From an uncultured Flavobacteriales bacterium (GTDB lineage: Bacteria; Bacteroidota; Bacteroidia; Flavobacteriales; Crocinitomicaceae): 64,000 nucleotides of DNA. Numbering within the stretch: the first letter of the stretch is position 1; each line of letters opens with the position of its first letter. Of the stretch, positions 8,139-16,564 are shown one piece after another. A model generated the notes under the pieces. That model was not told where the DNA came from. It was given only the letters and a program-made list of their open reading frames with translations, and ran no database searches. The DNA is taken from the NCBI GenBank assembly GCA_946480815.1, contig CAMLLB010000017.1, forward strand, positions 1-64,000. The letters are read 5' to 3'. A program made the position numbers and the translations under genes.

Positions 8139-9551
8139 GTGAGATCATTCTTCGCACTTCCCATTTTTAAAGACATCCGATTCTGGATCATCCTTTTCTT
8201 CCTGATCCGTATGTATGGGATTGCAAATCCGCCACTGGAGGTTGCACACAACTGGCGACAAACCACCGGCACGATGGTTACACGTAATTTCTATGAAGGA
8301 TCGGCGAATATTCTTTATCCACGCATTGACTTTGCAGGAGAAAAAACCGGAATCACCGGAATGGAGTTTCCACTCCTGAATTACATCGACTACCTGGTTT
8401 CGGAAGTATTCGGTTACCAGCACTGGTACGGACGATTGGTCAACCTGCTCATCAGCAGTCTCGGAATTTGGTTTTTCTTCCGACTCTTGAAACGGTATTT
8501 CAGTCAGCAAGCAGCTTTCAATGCGTCGATTGTTCTATTGGTATCCATTTGGTTTGCTTATAGCAGAAAAATCATGCCAGATACCTTTGCGACTTCATTG
8601 GTCATTATCGGCTTTTATTATGGGGCTTGCTATTTTGAAGAAAAGAAACGAAGATGGCTGCACCTGGTCTTTTTTGCATGTTTTACACTTTTGGGAGTAC
8701 TCGCGAAATTACCTGCAGGATTTTTACTCATACTTTATGCTTTTTTCATCTTCAACAGACAGGTAGCTATCCATCTCAAGATCGTATTTTTAATTGTATC
8801 GGGAATTCTACTGGCTCCAATTGCCTGGTGGTATTTCAGTTGGGTTCCTTACCTGGTAGAAAAATATGAATTCTGGCATTTCTTCATGGGAAAACCGATC
8901 AGTATAGGAGCAAAAGAATTGGTTGCGCACATGGGAGACGGCTTAAAGCATTTCTATGATGCGGCTTTAAAGTTTACAGGATTCGGGATGTTCCTTGTTG
9001 GCTTATTCTTTGCCTTCAAAAGGAAGAACATGCGCTTACTTTGGATTTTATGCCTTGGTTTTTCAGCATTTTTGATCGTCGCATTAAAAGCCGGTTTTAC
9101 TTTCACACATCACTCGTACTACATCATTCCCTTCGTTCCGATTATGGCTTTGACAGCGGGTTATGGAATTGCCGTTATTCAAAAAAAGCCGGTACAGATA
9201 ATCGTCCTTACAGTGATCATGTTGGAAGGTACGTTGAATCAGTTACATGATTTCCGATTAAAAGAACATGAACTGGCCTTTGTAAAGCTGGAGTCCCATC
9301 TTGACGGTTTTTCTAAACGGGCCGATCTGATTGCAGTAAACACAACAGACAATCCTACAGCGATCTATTTTGCGCATCGCAAAGGTTGGGTGGCGAGTAA
9401 TGACGAATTATTGAACGAGGCGTTCCGGAAAGATATCCAACAAAAGGGATGCAAATACATTGTTGTATTAAAACGTTATCTCGGAGGTGATCTGTATCTG
9501 CCTCTAACCATTGTTATGAATACCGAAGATTGGACGGTATATAAACTTTGA
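8139..9551 (+). CDS. GT39-type membrane glycosyltransferase
   Basis: A 470-residue polytopic membrane protein with roughly ten hydrophobic segments. The start is GTG at 8139. After the first helix comes a periplasmic loop with NPPLEVAHNWRQ and, further on, GMEFPLLNYI; acidic residues in this first loop are typical of GT-C enzymes of the ArnT/PMT (GT39) type that use polyprenyl-phosphate sugar donors. KIMPDTFATSL is also family-like. The C-terminal 100 residues are a small soluble domain. Acceptor and donor are unknown; there is no lipid A or O-antigen cluster next to it. It is followed by the promoter of the next gene. Confidence 0.75.
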   Translation: MRSFFALPIFKDIRFWIILFFLIRMYGIANPPLEVAHNWRQTTGTMVTRNFYEGSANILYPRIDFAGEKTGITGMEFPLLNYIDYLVSEVFGYQHWYGRLVNLLISSLGIWFFFRLLKRYFSQQAAFNASIVLLVSIWFAYSRKIMPDTFATSLVIIGFYYGACYFEEKKRRWLHLVFFACFTLLGVLAKLPAGFLLILYAFFIFNRQVAIHLKIVFLIVSGILLAPIAWWYFSWVPYLVEKYEFWHFFMGKPISIGAKELVAHMGDGLKHFYDAALKFTGFGMFLVGLFFAFKRKNMRLLWILCLGFSAFLIVALKAGFTFTHHSYYIIPFVPIMALTAGYGIAVIQKKPVQIIVLTVIMLEGTLNQLHDFRLKEHELAFVKLESHLDGFSKRADLIAVNTTDNPTAIYFAHRKGWVASNDELLNEAFRKDIQQKGCKYIVVLKRYLGGDLYLPLTIVMNTEDWTVYKL

Positions 9552-9576
9552 TTTCAACCATAAATCAGTACTTTTG
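9547..9576 (+). promoter_or_regulatory. consensus promoter for the 9595 OMP gene
   Basis: TTTG at 9547-9550, an 18-nt spacer and TACTTTTG at 9569-9576: the closest match in the window to the Bacteroidota TTTG/TAnnTTTG consensus. It overlaps the stop codon region of the glycosyltransferase gene. Confidence 0.75.
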
Positions 9577-9594
9577 CACTTTTCTAATTAACCA

Positions 9595-10308
9595 ATGAAA
9601 AACATCACCTTTTTTGTATTCCTTTTCCTGTGCTCCGTAACATTCGGACAAATTGTAAGTCCCAAATCAAAATCAAGACCTGTGCGAACAAGACCGGTCA
9701 GAGTTTCACCAAATGATACGAACAAGGTTTACATTATCAGACATGCCCCGCAAAATATGCGTCTTGTTCAATTTGGATTTGAATTAGGCACCGTTTTTAT
9801 TGCCGATTCTGCACAACGCTATTATCTGCCTAAAAAACAAACCATTCATTACGGACTGAACCTGCGCATTGGTGATATCTATAAAAATCGTGTCTACGGG
9901 ATTTTGGGATTTGAACTCTACGCTCAAAAAGCATATAAAAGCAAACCAGCACCCGAATACGTTTATTATGGATCAACTGTTGGAATGAATACCGGCTACA
10001 AAAACAAAAATGTATTTAATGTCATGGGATATATGGGATGCCAGGTTCCATTTCACCTTTCCGAATTAACTTCTATCAATTTGTCTTCTGCATTGATGAT
10101 GGGATTTTCAGGAACTCCCAATGTGGAAGATGAAGTCAGATATTTTGGGATCAGATTGGCAGCAAACGTAGAGCGGAGACTGGGAAGCCTTCCGGTTATC
10201 GGGATATTCGGAATTGCATATGATAACAATTTTCTATTCCGGGATGATCGTTCGGAAGCCACCCGGAATCCAAACCTCTTAAAATTCTATTTTGGGATCC
10301 GCATTTGA
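9595..10308 (+). CDS. hypothetical outer-membrane beta-barrel protein
   Basis: 237 residues with a signal peptide (MKNITFFVFLFLCSVTFGQ), a basic proline/arginine stretch (about 24-40), then alternating amphipathic strands and a C-terminal aromatic strand (LLKFYFGIRI), as in outer-membrane beta-barrels. No named family is recognised. A strong promoter precedes it. Confidence 0.65.
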   Translation: MKNITFFVFLFLCSVTFGQIVSPKSKSRPVRTRPVRVSPNDTNKVYIIRHAPQNMRLVQFGFELGTVFIADSAQRYYLPKKQTIHYGLNLRIGDIYKNRVYGILGFELYAQKAYKSKPAPEYVYYGSTVGMNTGYKNKNVFNVMGYMGCQVPFHLSELTSINLSSALMMGFSGTPNVEDEVRYFGIRLAANVERRLGSLPVIGIFGIAYDNNFLFRDDRSEATRNPNLLKFYFGIRI

Positions 10309-10350
10309 TACTTTCTCTCCACGACCTGAGCTCAATAAACTTTTTCCATG

Positions 10351-10358
10351 TAATTTAG
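10351..10358 (+). promoter_or_regulatory. possible -7 box of the lysozyme gene
   Basis: TAATTTAG, a one-base variant of TAnnTTTG, ends 7 nt before the ATG at 10366. No matching -33 TTG is seen at normal spacing. If real, the transcript would be almost leaderless. Confidence 0.3.
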
Positions 10359-10365
10359 CCGTCGA

Positions 10366-11139
10366 ATGGCAAAAAGAAGACAAGCCCGTAAAAAAGCAGC
10401 GCCTAAGCGCAAATCGTCGCGTAAAAAAAGAAAAGGCAGGTTCTTTTTCTGGATAGCAATTCCAATCGGTGTGTTGGCATTTTTCTTTTTTTGGTACCAG
10501 ACCGAAGGAATGGTCCAAACCTCGACCCATTTTCATGAAATCATTCCTCCGGGATATAAAGCAGTCGGATTAGATGTTTCCCATCACCAGGGAGAAATTG
10601 ATTGGGATTTATTGCTTCATGAAAAGGGCTTCGACACCATCATTGACTTTGTCTATTGCAAGGTAACTGAAGGTTCGGACCACCTGGACACGCAATGGGA
10701 ACGAAACCGGGAATACCTCAACAAACATGGCATCTCAAATGGAGCATACCATTATTTCAACCCCAAATCACCGCCACGACCTCAGGCAGCCCATTTTCTT
10801 TCAGTCTATAAAATCCGGAGTATTGACCTGCCTCCCGTAATTGATGTAGAAGATGAAGGATTTTCGGATGAAGACCTGAGAGCAAAAGTATTGATCTGGT
10901 GCGAAGAAGTGAAAAAAGCAACCGGTGTAAAACCAATCATCTATACCTCATTGAGCTTCTATGAAACCAAGTTCCGCGGGAAAATGGAAGGATATAATTT
11001 CTGGATTGCGGCATACAGCAGGGAGCCACAGTACATGACCGATCGGGAAGTATTGCATTGGCAGTTTTCAGAATCCGGCAGGCTTCCGGGAATTAACGGC
11101 ATGGTGGATTTGAATGTGAGCAAACAAGACCTTTATTAA
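10366..11139 (+). CDS. membrane-anchored GH25 lysozyme
   Basis: This 257-residue protein starts with a very basic N-terminus (1-24), one transmembrane helix (25-44), then a glycoside hydrolase family 25 domain. GH25 motifs are GLDVSHHQGEIDW with D70, FVYCKVTEG, GAYHYF, and IDVED with D160 and E162 as the catalytic acids; HWQFSESG lies near the end. It probably cleaves the muramic acid-GlcNAc bond of peptidoglycan from the periplasmic side of the inner membrane. The N-terminal anchor with positive-inside topology is clear. Likely roles are wall remodelling or recycling. It ends in an inverted repeat shared with the convergent DUF4924 gene. Confidence 0.9.
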   Translation: MAKRRQARKKAAPKRKSSRKKRKGRFFFWIAIPIGVLAFFFFWYQTEGMVQTSTHFHEIIPPGYKAVGLDVSHHQGEIDWDLLLHEKGFDTIIDFVYCKVTEGSDHLDTQWERNREYLNKHGISNGAYHYFNPKSPPRPQAAHFLSVYKIRSIDLPPVIDVEDEGFSDEDLRAKVLIWCEEVKKATGVKPIIYTSLSFYETKFRGKMEGYNFWIAAYSREPQYMTDREVLHWQFSESGRLPGINGMVDLNVSKQDLY

Positions 11140-11273
11140 TTACGAATTCCGAATGCACAATTCCGAATTTTTAGATTTATCACATGTGTAAGGTCTTTTT
11201 TACACTGATTAATCTCATATTCATTCTAAATAAGAATAGTTCCAAGAGGTGAAATTCGTAATTCGTAATTAAT
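11135..11273. repeat. 14-bp inverted repeat joining two convergent genes (family C)
   Basis: ATTAATTACGAATT at 11135-11148 and its exact complement AATTCGTAATTAAT at 11260-11273 bracket the space between the lysozyme and DUF4924 genes, and each arm contains the stop codon of one gene. Partial extra copies (AATTCCGAATT and AAATTCGTAATT) lie inside. A related AATTACGAATTCC sequence occurs at 23243. Confidence 0.7.
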
Positions 11274-11820
11274 TATTCCAATACTGCCCTTCTCCGCCCT
11301 TCATCTGGTGGTATGAACGCGTCAGGTAAGCCAATAAAATGCGCATAGCATCAAAAGCTTCCTCAGTTTCCTGGCTGATTTCTTTCTTCTGCAATTTCAG
11401 CAGCAATTTCATATAAAGCGCATGGAAACAAACTTCCAGGTGATTCATTCCCTTTAAATTGGAATGTTCGATGAAATCCTCAATGTATGGAAGTGCTGTA
11501 GAATAAAGCGTCCGGTATTTCTCATCATTTACAACAGTCAATAATGAATTGTGCAAATAAGATAATTCTACCAGTACATCCTGAAGCTCCAAACGGTGTC
11601 CGGATTCAATGATCCGTTCCGATTTCATGTCCTGGATCAATCCCGCATACCAAGCCCGGTAGCGCTCCAAATAAGCACGATCCGGGAGATTTGGTTCTAC
11701 GACTTCTTTAACGATACGGTCCAGATCAAACTGGTATGCACGGATCAAATCTTCGATCTGATACATGTACAAGATATATTCGGCGACGTTTTCGTTAAGT
11801 TTTTGTTGCGCTATCAGCAT
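11269..11820 (-). CDS. DUF4924 family protein
   Basis: A 183-residue soluble, largely helical protein. The opening MLIAQQKLNENVAEYILYMY followed by QIEDLIRAY is characteristic of the DUF4924 family, known only from Bacteroidota and of unknown function. Three nucleotides separate it from the upstream OmpH-like gene, so they are cotranscribed. No catalytic residues can be named. Confidence 0.8.
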   Translation of the reverse strand: MLIAQQKLNENVAEYILYMYQIEDLIRAYQFDLDRIVKEVVEPNLPDRAYLERYRAWYAGLIQDMKSERIIESGHRLELQDVLVELSYLHNSLLTVVNDEKYRTLYSTALPYIEDFIEHSNLKGMNHLEVCFHALYMKLLLKLQKKEISQETEEAFDAMRILLAYLTRSYHQMKGGEGQYWNN

Positions 11821-11823
11821 AGT

Positions 11824-12441
11824 TTATTTGCCCAGGTCTTTATCCATTGCTTCTTGCTCATGGTTCAAGAAATCAATAAATGACCGTGTTACGTTCATTT
11901 TATCATTAATGAAATTGATCTGTCCGCCTTGTCCGTGGATCAGCAATACGTCAATCCCATATTTCTCACAGTATTTTTTTCCTGCAACTTCGATCTTTTT
12001 TGAAAGAACCGTCAAAGCCTCATTAGTTTCTTTCTCCAATGCGGCACCTCTTGTTTGTTGTTGGTTCATTAATTGCTCACGCATACGCATGATCTCATTC
12101 TCCAGATTTTGCAGATCAGCACCTGTCATAGTACCTTCACGCATGTATCTTTCGTAATTCTGCGCTTTTTGCTCCAAAACCCGTTGCTTCGCAATCATTT
12201 CGTTCTGGAAAGCTTCTCCTTTCTTGGTGATACGCGCATCTTCATTCTTATAGTAGGTAAATCCTTCTTTCAAACTATCCGAATAATAGAACGCGATTTT
12301 CAATCCTTTTGAACTGACTACCGGAACGACCGGTGCTTTTTCTTCCGGAGTTTTTTCCGCCTCAGCAGGTTTTTTATCTGAACAGGCAAAAGTTGTTAAT
12401 CCAAGAATTAAACCCGCTGCAACGATGTGTCCTAATTTCAT
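11824..12441 (-). CDS. OmpH/Skp-like periplasmic chaperone lipoprotein
   Basis: 205 residues. The signal peptide ends in a lipobox (TTFAC, Cys20), so the mature protein is a lipoprotein. After a proline/glutamate-rich linker, the region from about 50 to 180 reads as a strand, a long charged coiled coil (about 75-130, many Gln/Glu/Arg), and a return strand with IDVLLIHGQGG, the arrangement of OmpH/Skp chaperones that hold unfolded outer-membrane proteins. The family member is usually soluble, so a lipid anchor is a variation. It overlaps the upstream 81-residue gene by 4 nt and runs into DUF4924. Confidence 0.8.
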   Translation of the reverse strand: MKLGHIVAAGLILGLTTFACSDKKPAEAEKTPEEKAPVVPVVSSKGLKIAFYYSDSLKEGFTYYKNEDARITKKGEAFQNEMIAKQRVLEQKAQNYERYMREGTMTGADLQNLENEIMRMREQLMNQQQTRGAALEKETNEALTVLSKKIEVAGKKYCEKYGIDVLLIHGQGGQINFINDKMNVTRSFIDFLNHEQEAMDKDLGK

Positions 12442-12683
12442 AGTTCTTTGTTTTTAAATGCCTCTTCCCAATCTGTTCTCATGGAAAGAAACCGTTCAAG
12501 TGAATTACGTAATAATTGATCTGTTATCATGCGCTTCAACTCTTCCAAACCATTTACATCCGTCTCGGCAATCTTGAATGTCTGCTCAAATTGGCCCAAT
12601 TCAATTTTTACAAGATACTTAGCATTGTACAAGAAAATCTGAATCTTGTAACGTGGATGTGGAATGTCGGCAATTACACGCAT
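12438..12683 (-). CDS. small conserved hypothetical protein
   Basis: 81 residues with no signal or membrane segment: three predicted strands (RYKIQIFLYN, KYLVKIELGQ, EQTFKIAE) followed by two helices. I do not recognise the family. The stop overlaps the OmpH-like start (ATGA), so translational coupling is likely and the gene is credible as the first of a three-gene operon with OmpH and DUF4924. Confidence 0.7.
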   Translation of the reverse strand: MRVIADIPHPRYKIQIFLYNAKYLVKIELGQFEQTFKIAETDVNGLEELKRMITDQLLRNSLERFLSMRTDWEEAFKNKEL

Positions 12684-12923
12684 AATCCAACAAAAATAAC
12701 TGATAATTGAAAATGTACAATTGAAAAGTTAAAAAATAGTTCAAAAGGTATTGGATTCAAGTGTTACAAGGCGTTCAAAAAGGATCAAAAGGGTTGAAAA
12801 GGTTCAAATCTTCTTCGCCCTCTGAGCTTCGAAGGTTCAAAATTGTTTAACGTCAAATTTGAACATAACAAACAGTCTGACCGAAAAATCAGTATTTATC
12901 TTTTATTCAGTAAAAACAGGATA

Positions 12924-13322
12924 TTAAGCGACTACCAGGTCATTGTCCGAGTATTCGCGGAAATCAAATGGAACATGAACCATGAAAGCGTAATCCTGGC
13001 CTACTTCATACATATCCTCATCGGATTGTCTGTAATACCATTCAACCTTCGCTTTTTTCCCGGAATCAACGAGTTCATTCAACTTATAAAGCAAGAATAA
13101 AATACGCTTTGATGAAGTAATATTGAAATACTCCAAATCGATTCTTACAAGCGTCTCATCATTTGGATTCGCCATGTAATTATCAAACCATATCAAAACC
13201 GCACCCCAAAAAGCTTCGGGATCATCCGGAATTGAACGTCCTCTAATTTCCATGATTCCTGTGTCAGGATTCAGATTTACCAAGGGGGTTTGAGCAGTTG
13301 CCTGAATTAATAATGTATCCAT
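12924..13322 (-). CDS. SiaC-like regulatory phosphoprotein (DUF1987)
   Basis: 132 residues matching the SiaC/DUF1987 pattern: IQATAQTPLVNLNPDTGIMEIRGRS, then IPDDPEAFW, a central IDLEYFNITSSKRIL and a C-terminal VEWYY strand. In Pseudomonas SiaC is phosphorylated by SiaB on a Thr in the position equivalent to the NITSSK segment and dephosphorylated by the phosphatase SiaA, controlling a diguanylate cyclase. Neither a SiaB-like kinase nor a PP2C phosphatase gene is adjacent here. A role as a phospho-switch is therefore inferred from family only. Confidence 0.8.
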   Translation of the reverse strand: MDTLLIQATAQTPLVNLNPDTGIMEIRGRSIPDDPEAFWGAVLIWFDNYMANPNDETLVRIDLEYFNITSSKRILFLLYKLNELVDSGKKAKVEWYYRQSDEDMYEVGQDYAFMVHVPFDFREYSDNDLVVA

Positions 13323-13447
13323 TTCTCACTTTCGCTCCTGCAAGTTGTAAATTATTTTTTAAACCACAAGGTACTTTTCTACGAAAGATTTAAATATTTC
13401 GACTAAACTCCTCTCTGTCAGTTGCCAAAAACCAAATATCAACTTAT

Positions 13448-14254
13448 TTATTCGTTCAATTGATGAAAACCGATCAAATCCTTTAAGGGACTGGCTATTG
13501 CCTTTTCAACATGAATGCCGAAGCGCCGAAATGCTTTTGAAAAAACTTCCTGCTGCTCATAACCGTAAGACCCGATAAATGAAATTTGCTTCAATCCGGA
13601 GACAGGGCTACAATACATTTCCACAAACATCTCTGCATTGATCTGATGAAGAAAATCGAAATCCAACTGCGCAGTCTCCTGTCCCAGGCCCGAAATCCAT
13701 TGTTGGGAATCCGCTCCCGCCAATTTGGAAAGGACCCATTCACGTGATTGGAATAACTCAATCCATTCCGCTTTCCACTCATCAGTTCCAAGCAAGTGCC
13801 TGACAAGTAACTTTCCAAAATAAAATCCGCTTCCCTCGTCACCGACCAGTGAACCATATCCTCCTATTCTTCGTGTAATCTTTGAACCGTCATATTGGAC
13901 TAAAACGGATCCTGTTCCCAAAATTGCAAGCCATCCGGGATTGTTACCATATAATGCCCTGCAGGCAGCAAGCGTGTCCGGATATACGTTTACCTCGGAA
14001 AATCCCAATTGCAATAAAAGATCGCGCATTTGTTTCTGCACTATTTCACCTGAACATCCCGCACCATAAAAATAAAGCGGAACCTGCATTCCCTTGAATT
14101 GAGCTTTTAATGCACCAATAGCATAATCAGTGGAAAGCGCATACTTGGGATGCAAGCTATCCGTATGAATAAAGGCCACTTCGTTGTTTTTCTGCACAAT
14201 TCCCCAGTTGGTAGACGACCCACCCGAATCAGCAATGATATACTTCACATCCAT
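13448..14254 (-). CDS. BadF/BadG-type ATPase, N-acetylglucosamine kinase-like
   Basis: 268 residues with the ASKHA sugar-kinase fold. The phosphate-1 loop is ADSGGSSTNWG (8-18), a catalytic-type Asp lies at D93 (PDTLAA), the phosphate-2 loop is ILGTGSV (111-117), and GYGSLVGDEGSG at 132-143 is typical of N-acetylglucosamine kinases. It probably phosphorylates GlcNAc or a related amino sugar taken up or released during wall recycling. No murQ or nag gene is adjacent. A -7 box ends 4 nt before the ATG, so the mRNA may lack a leader. Confidence 0.85.
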   Translation of the reverse strand: MDVKYIIADSGGSSTNWGIVQKNNEVAFIHTDSLHPKYALSTDYAIGALKAQFKGMQVPLYFYGAGCSGEIVQKQMRDLLLQLGFSEVNVYPDTLAACRALYGNNPGWLAILGTGSVLVQYDGSKITRRIGGYGSLVGDEGSGFYFGKLLVRHLLGTDEWKAEWIELFQSREWVLSKLAGADSQQWISGLGQETAQLDFDFLHQINAEMFVEMYCSPVSGLKQISFIGSYGYEQQEVFSKAFRRFGIHVEKAIASPLKDLIGFHQLNE

Positions 14255-14258
14255 AAAT

Positions 14259-14266
14259 CAAAAATA
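14259..14266 (-). promoter_or_regulatory. -7 box of the GlcNAc kinase-like gene
   Basis: Minus-strand TATTTTTG, a full TAnnTTTG match, separated from the start codon by only 4 nt. No clear -33 TTG is seen. Confidence 0.45.
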
Positions 14267-14283
14267 CCTTTTTTGAGGTATTG

Positions 14284-14311
14284 TTGTCCGGGTGTTATGA
14301 AACTAACTTTG
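14284..14311 (+). promoter_or_regulatory. promoter of the DUF4856-imelysin iron operon
   Basis: TTG at 14284-14286, a 17-nt spacer, and TAACTTTG at 14304-14311. It lies 28 nt before the ATG at 14340. No Fur-type palindrome is recognisable by eye. Confidence 0.6.
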
Positions 14312-14339
14312 CAATCGAATTAAAAAACAAGTTTTACTT

Positions 14340-15479
14340 ATGAAGAATTTTATTTACCTCTTTGCCATCAGTGCACTAGTTACTACCGTAATCTCCTGTA
14401 AAAAGAAAGGATGTACTGATCCAAATGCGGCAAACTATAATTCCAAAGCTAAAAAAGACGATGGAAGCTGTACCTATAACCCAACTCCAACCTATACAGT
14501 TCCGACAACCTATACTTTTACAAATTCCAATGGTGAATCAACTGTTGATTATGCAGGTCAAACAGATCGTATCAATCAATTGATCGAAATGATCCAATAT
14601 GCAGACCTTGGAACTACACAAGTTATTTCAGCACAAGCTCTGAAAGACATGTTTGCAAATACAAATGGAAACGGGAACGGGAATTTCTCTTTTACATCCA
14701 CAAGAAAACTTCAGGATAAATGCTTTAGCCTGGATACTGCAATGATTATTGCACATTTCAACAATATTGCAAATGCAAGTAATTCCTATATGACTACCGC
14801 AACAAACGGACAGGCAGGAACACTTACTTCCGGAAGCTCTACTTATTTGGTTGATGCAAATGGTTTTGATGAAGCTGAAATGATCGAGAAATCTGTGATG
14901 GGTGCTGTATTTATGTACCAGGCTTTGAATGTGTATTTAGGTTCAACAAACATGAATGCTGACAACACAACTTTGGTTGCAGGAAAACCATACACAATGC
15001 TTGAGCACTATTGGGACGAAGCGTTTGGTTATTTCTCTGTTCCTACAAACTTCCCTACTTCACCTGCTTTTGCTTTCTGGGGTAAATATTGTAACTCTCA
15101 AAATGCAAACCTGAACTCTAATCAGGTAATGATGGGGAACTTCCTGAAAGGTCGTGCTGCAATCTCAAATGACGTACTTACTGATCGTGATGCAGCAATC
15201 GTTGCAATCAAGGAAATGTGGGAAAAAATTGCAGCTTACCAGGCAATGAAATATTTAGATCAGGCGGTAACAAATTATGGAACTGACCAGGCAAAATTCC
15301 TGCACGTACTTTCAGAAGCTTATGGATTTATTTACTCCCTGCGTTTTGCTCCTGTAGAAACACGTAAAATGAGTATTTCTGAGATTGATAGTTTGCTGGC
15401 ACAATTCAACGGGAACTTGTGGACAGTAACTTTAAATGACATCAACAGCATCAAAGCTGCGATTGATCAAAAATATTAA
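14340..15479 (+). CDS. DUF4856 lipoprotein of iron-uptake operon
   Basis: 379 residues, lipoprotein signal with Cys20 (TTVISC). Directly after it comes a short Cys-containing motif (CTDPNAANYN ... DDGSC) seen as a small ion-binding-like repeat in other Bacteroidota surface proteins. The remainder is helical with GQTDRINQLIEMI and FNNIANAS, matching the DUF4856 family. DUF4856 proteins are repeatedly found next to imelysin genes in Flavobacteriia, as here, 11 nt upstream of one. I infer surface or periplasmic iron binding; there is no direct biochemical evidence in the sequence. Confidence 0.85.
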   Translation: MKNFIYLFAISALVTTVISCKKKGCTDPNAANYNSKAKKDDGSCTYNPTPTYTVPTTYTFTNSNGESTVDYAGQTDRINQLIEMIQYADLGTTQVISAQALKDMFANTNGNGNGNFSFTSTRKLQDKCFSLDTAMIIAHFNNIANASNSYMTTATNGQAGTLTSGSSTYLVDANGFDEAEMIEKSVMGAVFMYQALNVYLGSTNMNADNTTLVAGKPYTMLEHYWDEAFGYFSVPTNFPTSPAFAFWGKYCNSQNANLNSNQVMMGNFLKGRAAISNDVLTDRDAAIVAIKEMWEKIAAYQAMKYLDQAVTNYGTDQAKFLHVLSEAYGFIYSLRFAPVETRKMSISEIDSLLAQFNGNLWTVTLNDINSIKAAIDQKY

Positions 15480-15490
15480 AATTCAGACCC

Positions 15491-16564
15491 ATGAAATTAG
15501 TAAAGTGGACATTTTTGCTATCTTCTGTAGCACTTCTTCTGATCACAGCTTGTAAAAAGAAGAAGGGTGATGATACCGAGTTTGACAAAGGGCCGATTAT
15601 GGTCAATATGGCGGATAATTACATTATTCCCGGTTATTCGGACTTAAAAACAAAAATTTCTTCACTTGAAACCTCATGGAATGATTTTCTTGCGGATAAG
15701 ACGCAGGCAAAATTAGATGTGGCAAAACAAGCATGGATCAATGCAAACATCTCTTTCCAGCATGTGAAAGCGTTTGACTTCGGACCGGCAATGACTGCAA
15801 ATCTTTTTTTTGCTTTTGGAACTTTTCCTTGTGATACTGCTCAGATCAATAGTAATATCCAAAATGGAAGCTATGATCTGAGCCTTTCACAAAACATGGA
15901 TGCTATCGGTTTTGATGCATTGGATTATTTGTTTTACAGTTCGGGTTCTTTAACGAAATTCCAAAATTCAGCTGCAACTTGTACTTACGTTTCGGATATC
16001 GTATCTAAAATGAAAGCCGAAATTACTGCTGTTGTTGCAGGATGGTCAAGCTACCGGGAAACTTTTGTGAACGGAATAAGTAACGAATCCACCAGTCCGT
16101 TCGCTTTGTTGGTAAACAACTTTTGCAAGGATTATGAATCATGCAAAACCACTAAAATCGGTTTCCCGATCGGAAACCATACATTGGGAATACCACAACC
16201 AAATTACCTGGAAGCCCGCCGTTCCGGTATTGGCAGAATCTTGTTAATCGAGAACATCAAAGCTTCCCGTGCAATCTTTTACGGTTTGGATTTATCAGGA
16301 AATACGAACGGAATCGGGTTTGACGATTATTTGAATGCTCTTGAAGATAAAGCTTCGCTTTCAAGTACTATCGCATCCCGTTTTGACTACATGTTTTTAA
16401 CTCCTCAATCCTGGACTCAAACCCTGGAGGAAATCATGTCTTCATCTCCGAGTACTTTAAATGAATTTTACGCATACCAGCAAGCAACCGTTGTTTATAT
16501 GAAAACGGATATGGCTTCTGCTTTTGGTGTCTTGATTACTTATCAGGATACAGATGGAGATTAG
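15491..16564 (+). CDS. imelysin-family (iron-regulated) lipoprotein
   Basis: 357 residues with lipobox LLLITAC (Cys21). The helical domain with AWINANISFQHVKAFDFGP and IGFDALDYLFY corresponds to the imelysin (peptidase M75, IrpA/EfeO-like) fold; the GxHxxE motif of the classic family appears here as GFDALDY, the variant usual in non-peptidase members. These proteins bind iron or other metals at the cell surface or in the periplasm. It overlaps the HTTM gene by 11 nt. Confidence 0.88.
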   Translation: MKLVKWTFLLSSVALLLITACKKKKGDDTEFDKGPIMVNMADNYIIPGYSDLKTKISSLETSWNDFLADKTQAKLDVAKQAWINANISFQHVKAFDFGPAMTANLFFAFGTFPCDTAQINSNIQNGSYDLSLSQNMDAIGFDALDYLFYSSGSLTKFQNSAATCTYVSDIVSKMKAEITAVVAGWSSYRETFVNGISNESTSPFALLVNNFCKDYESCKTTKIGFPIGNHTLGIPQPNYLEARRSGIGRILLIENIKASRAIFYGLDLSGNTNGIGFDDYLNALEDKASLSSTIASRFDYMFLTPQSWTQTLEEIMSSSPSTLNEFYAYQQATVVYMKTDMASAFGVLITYQDTDGD

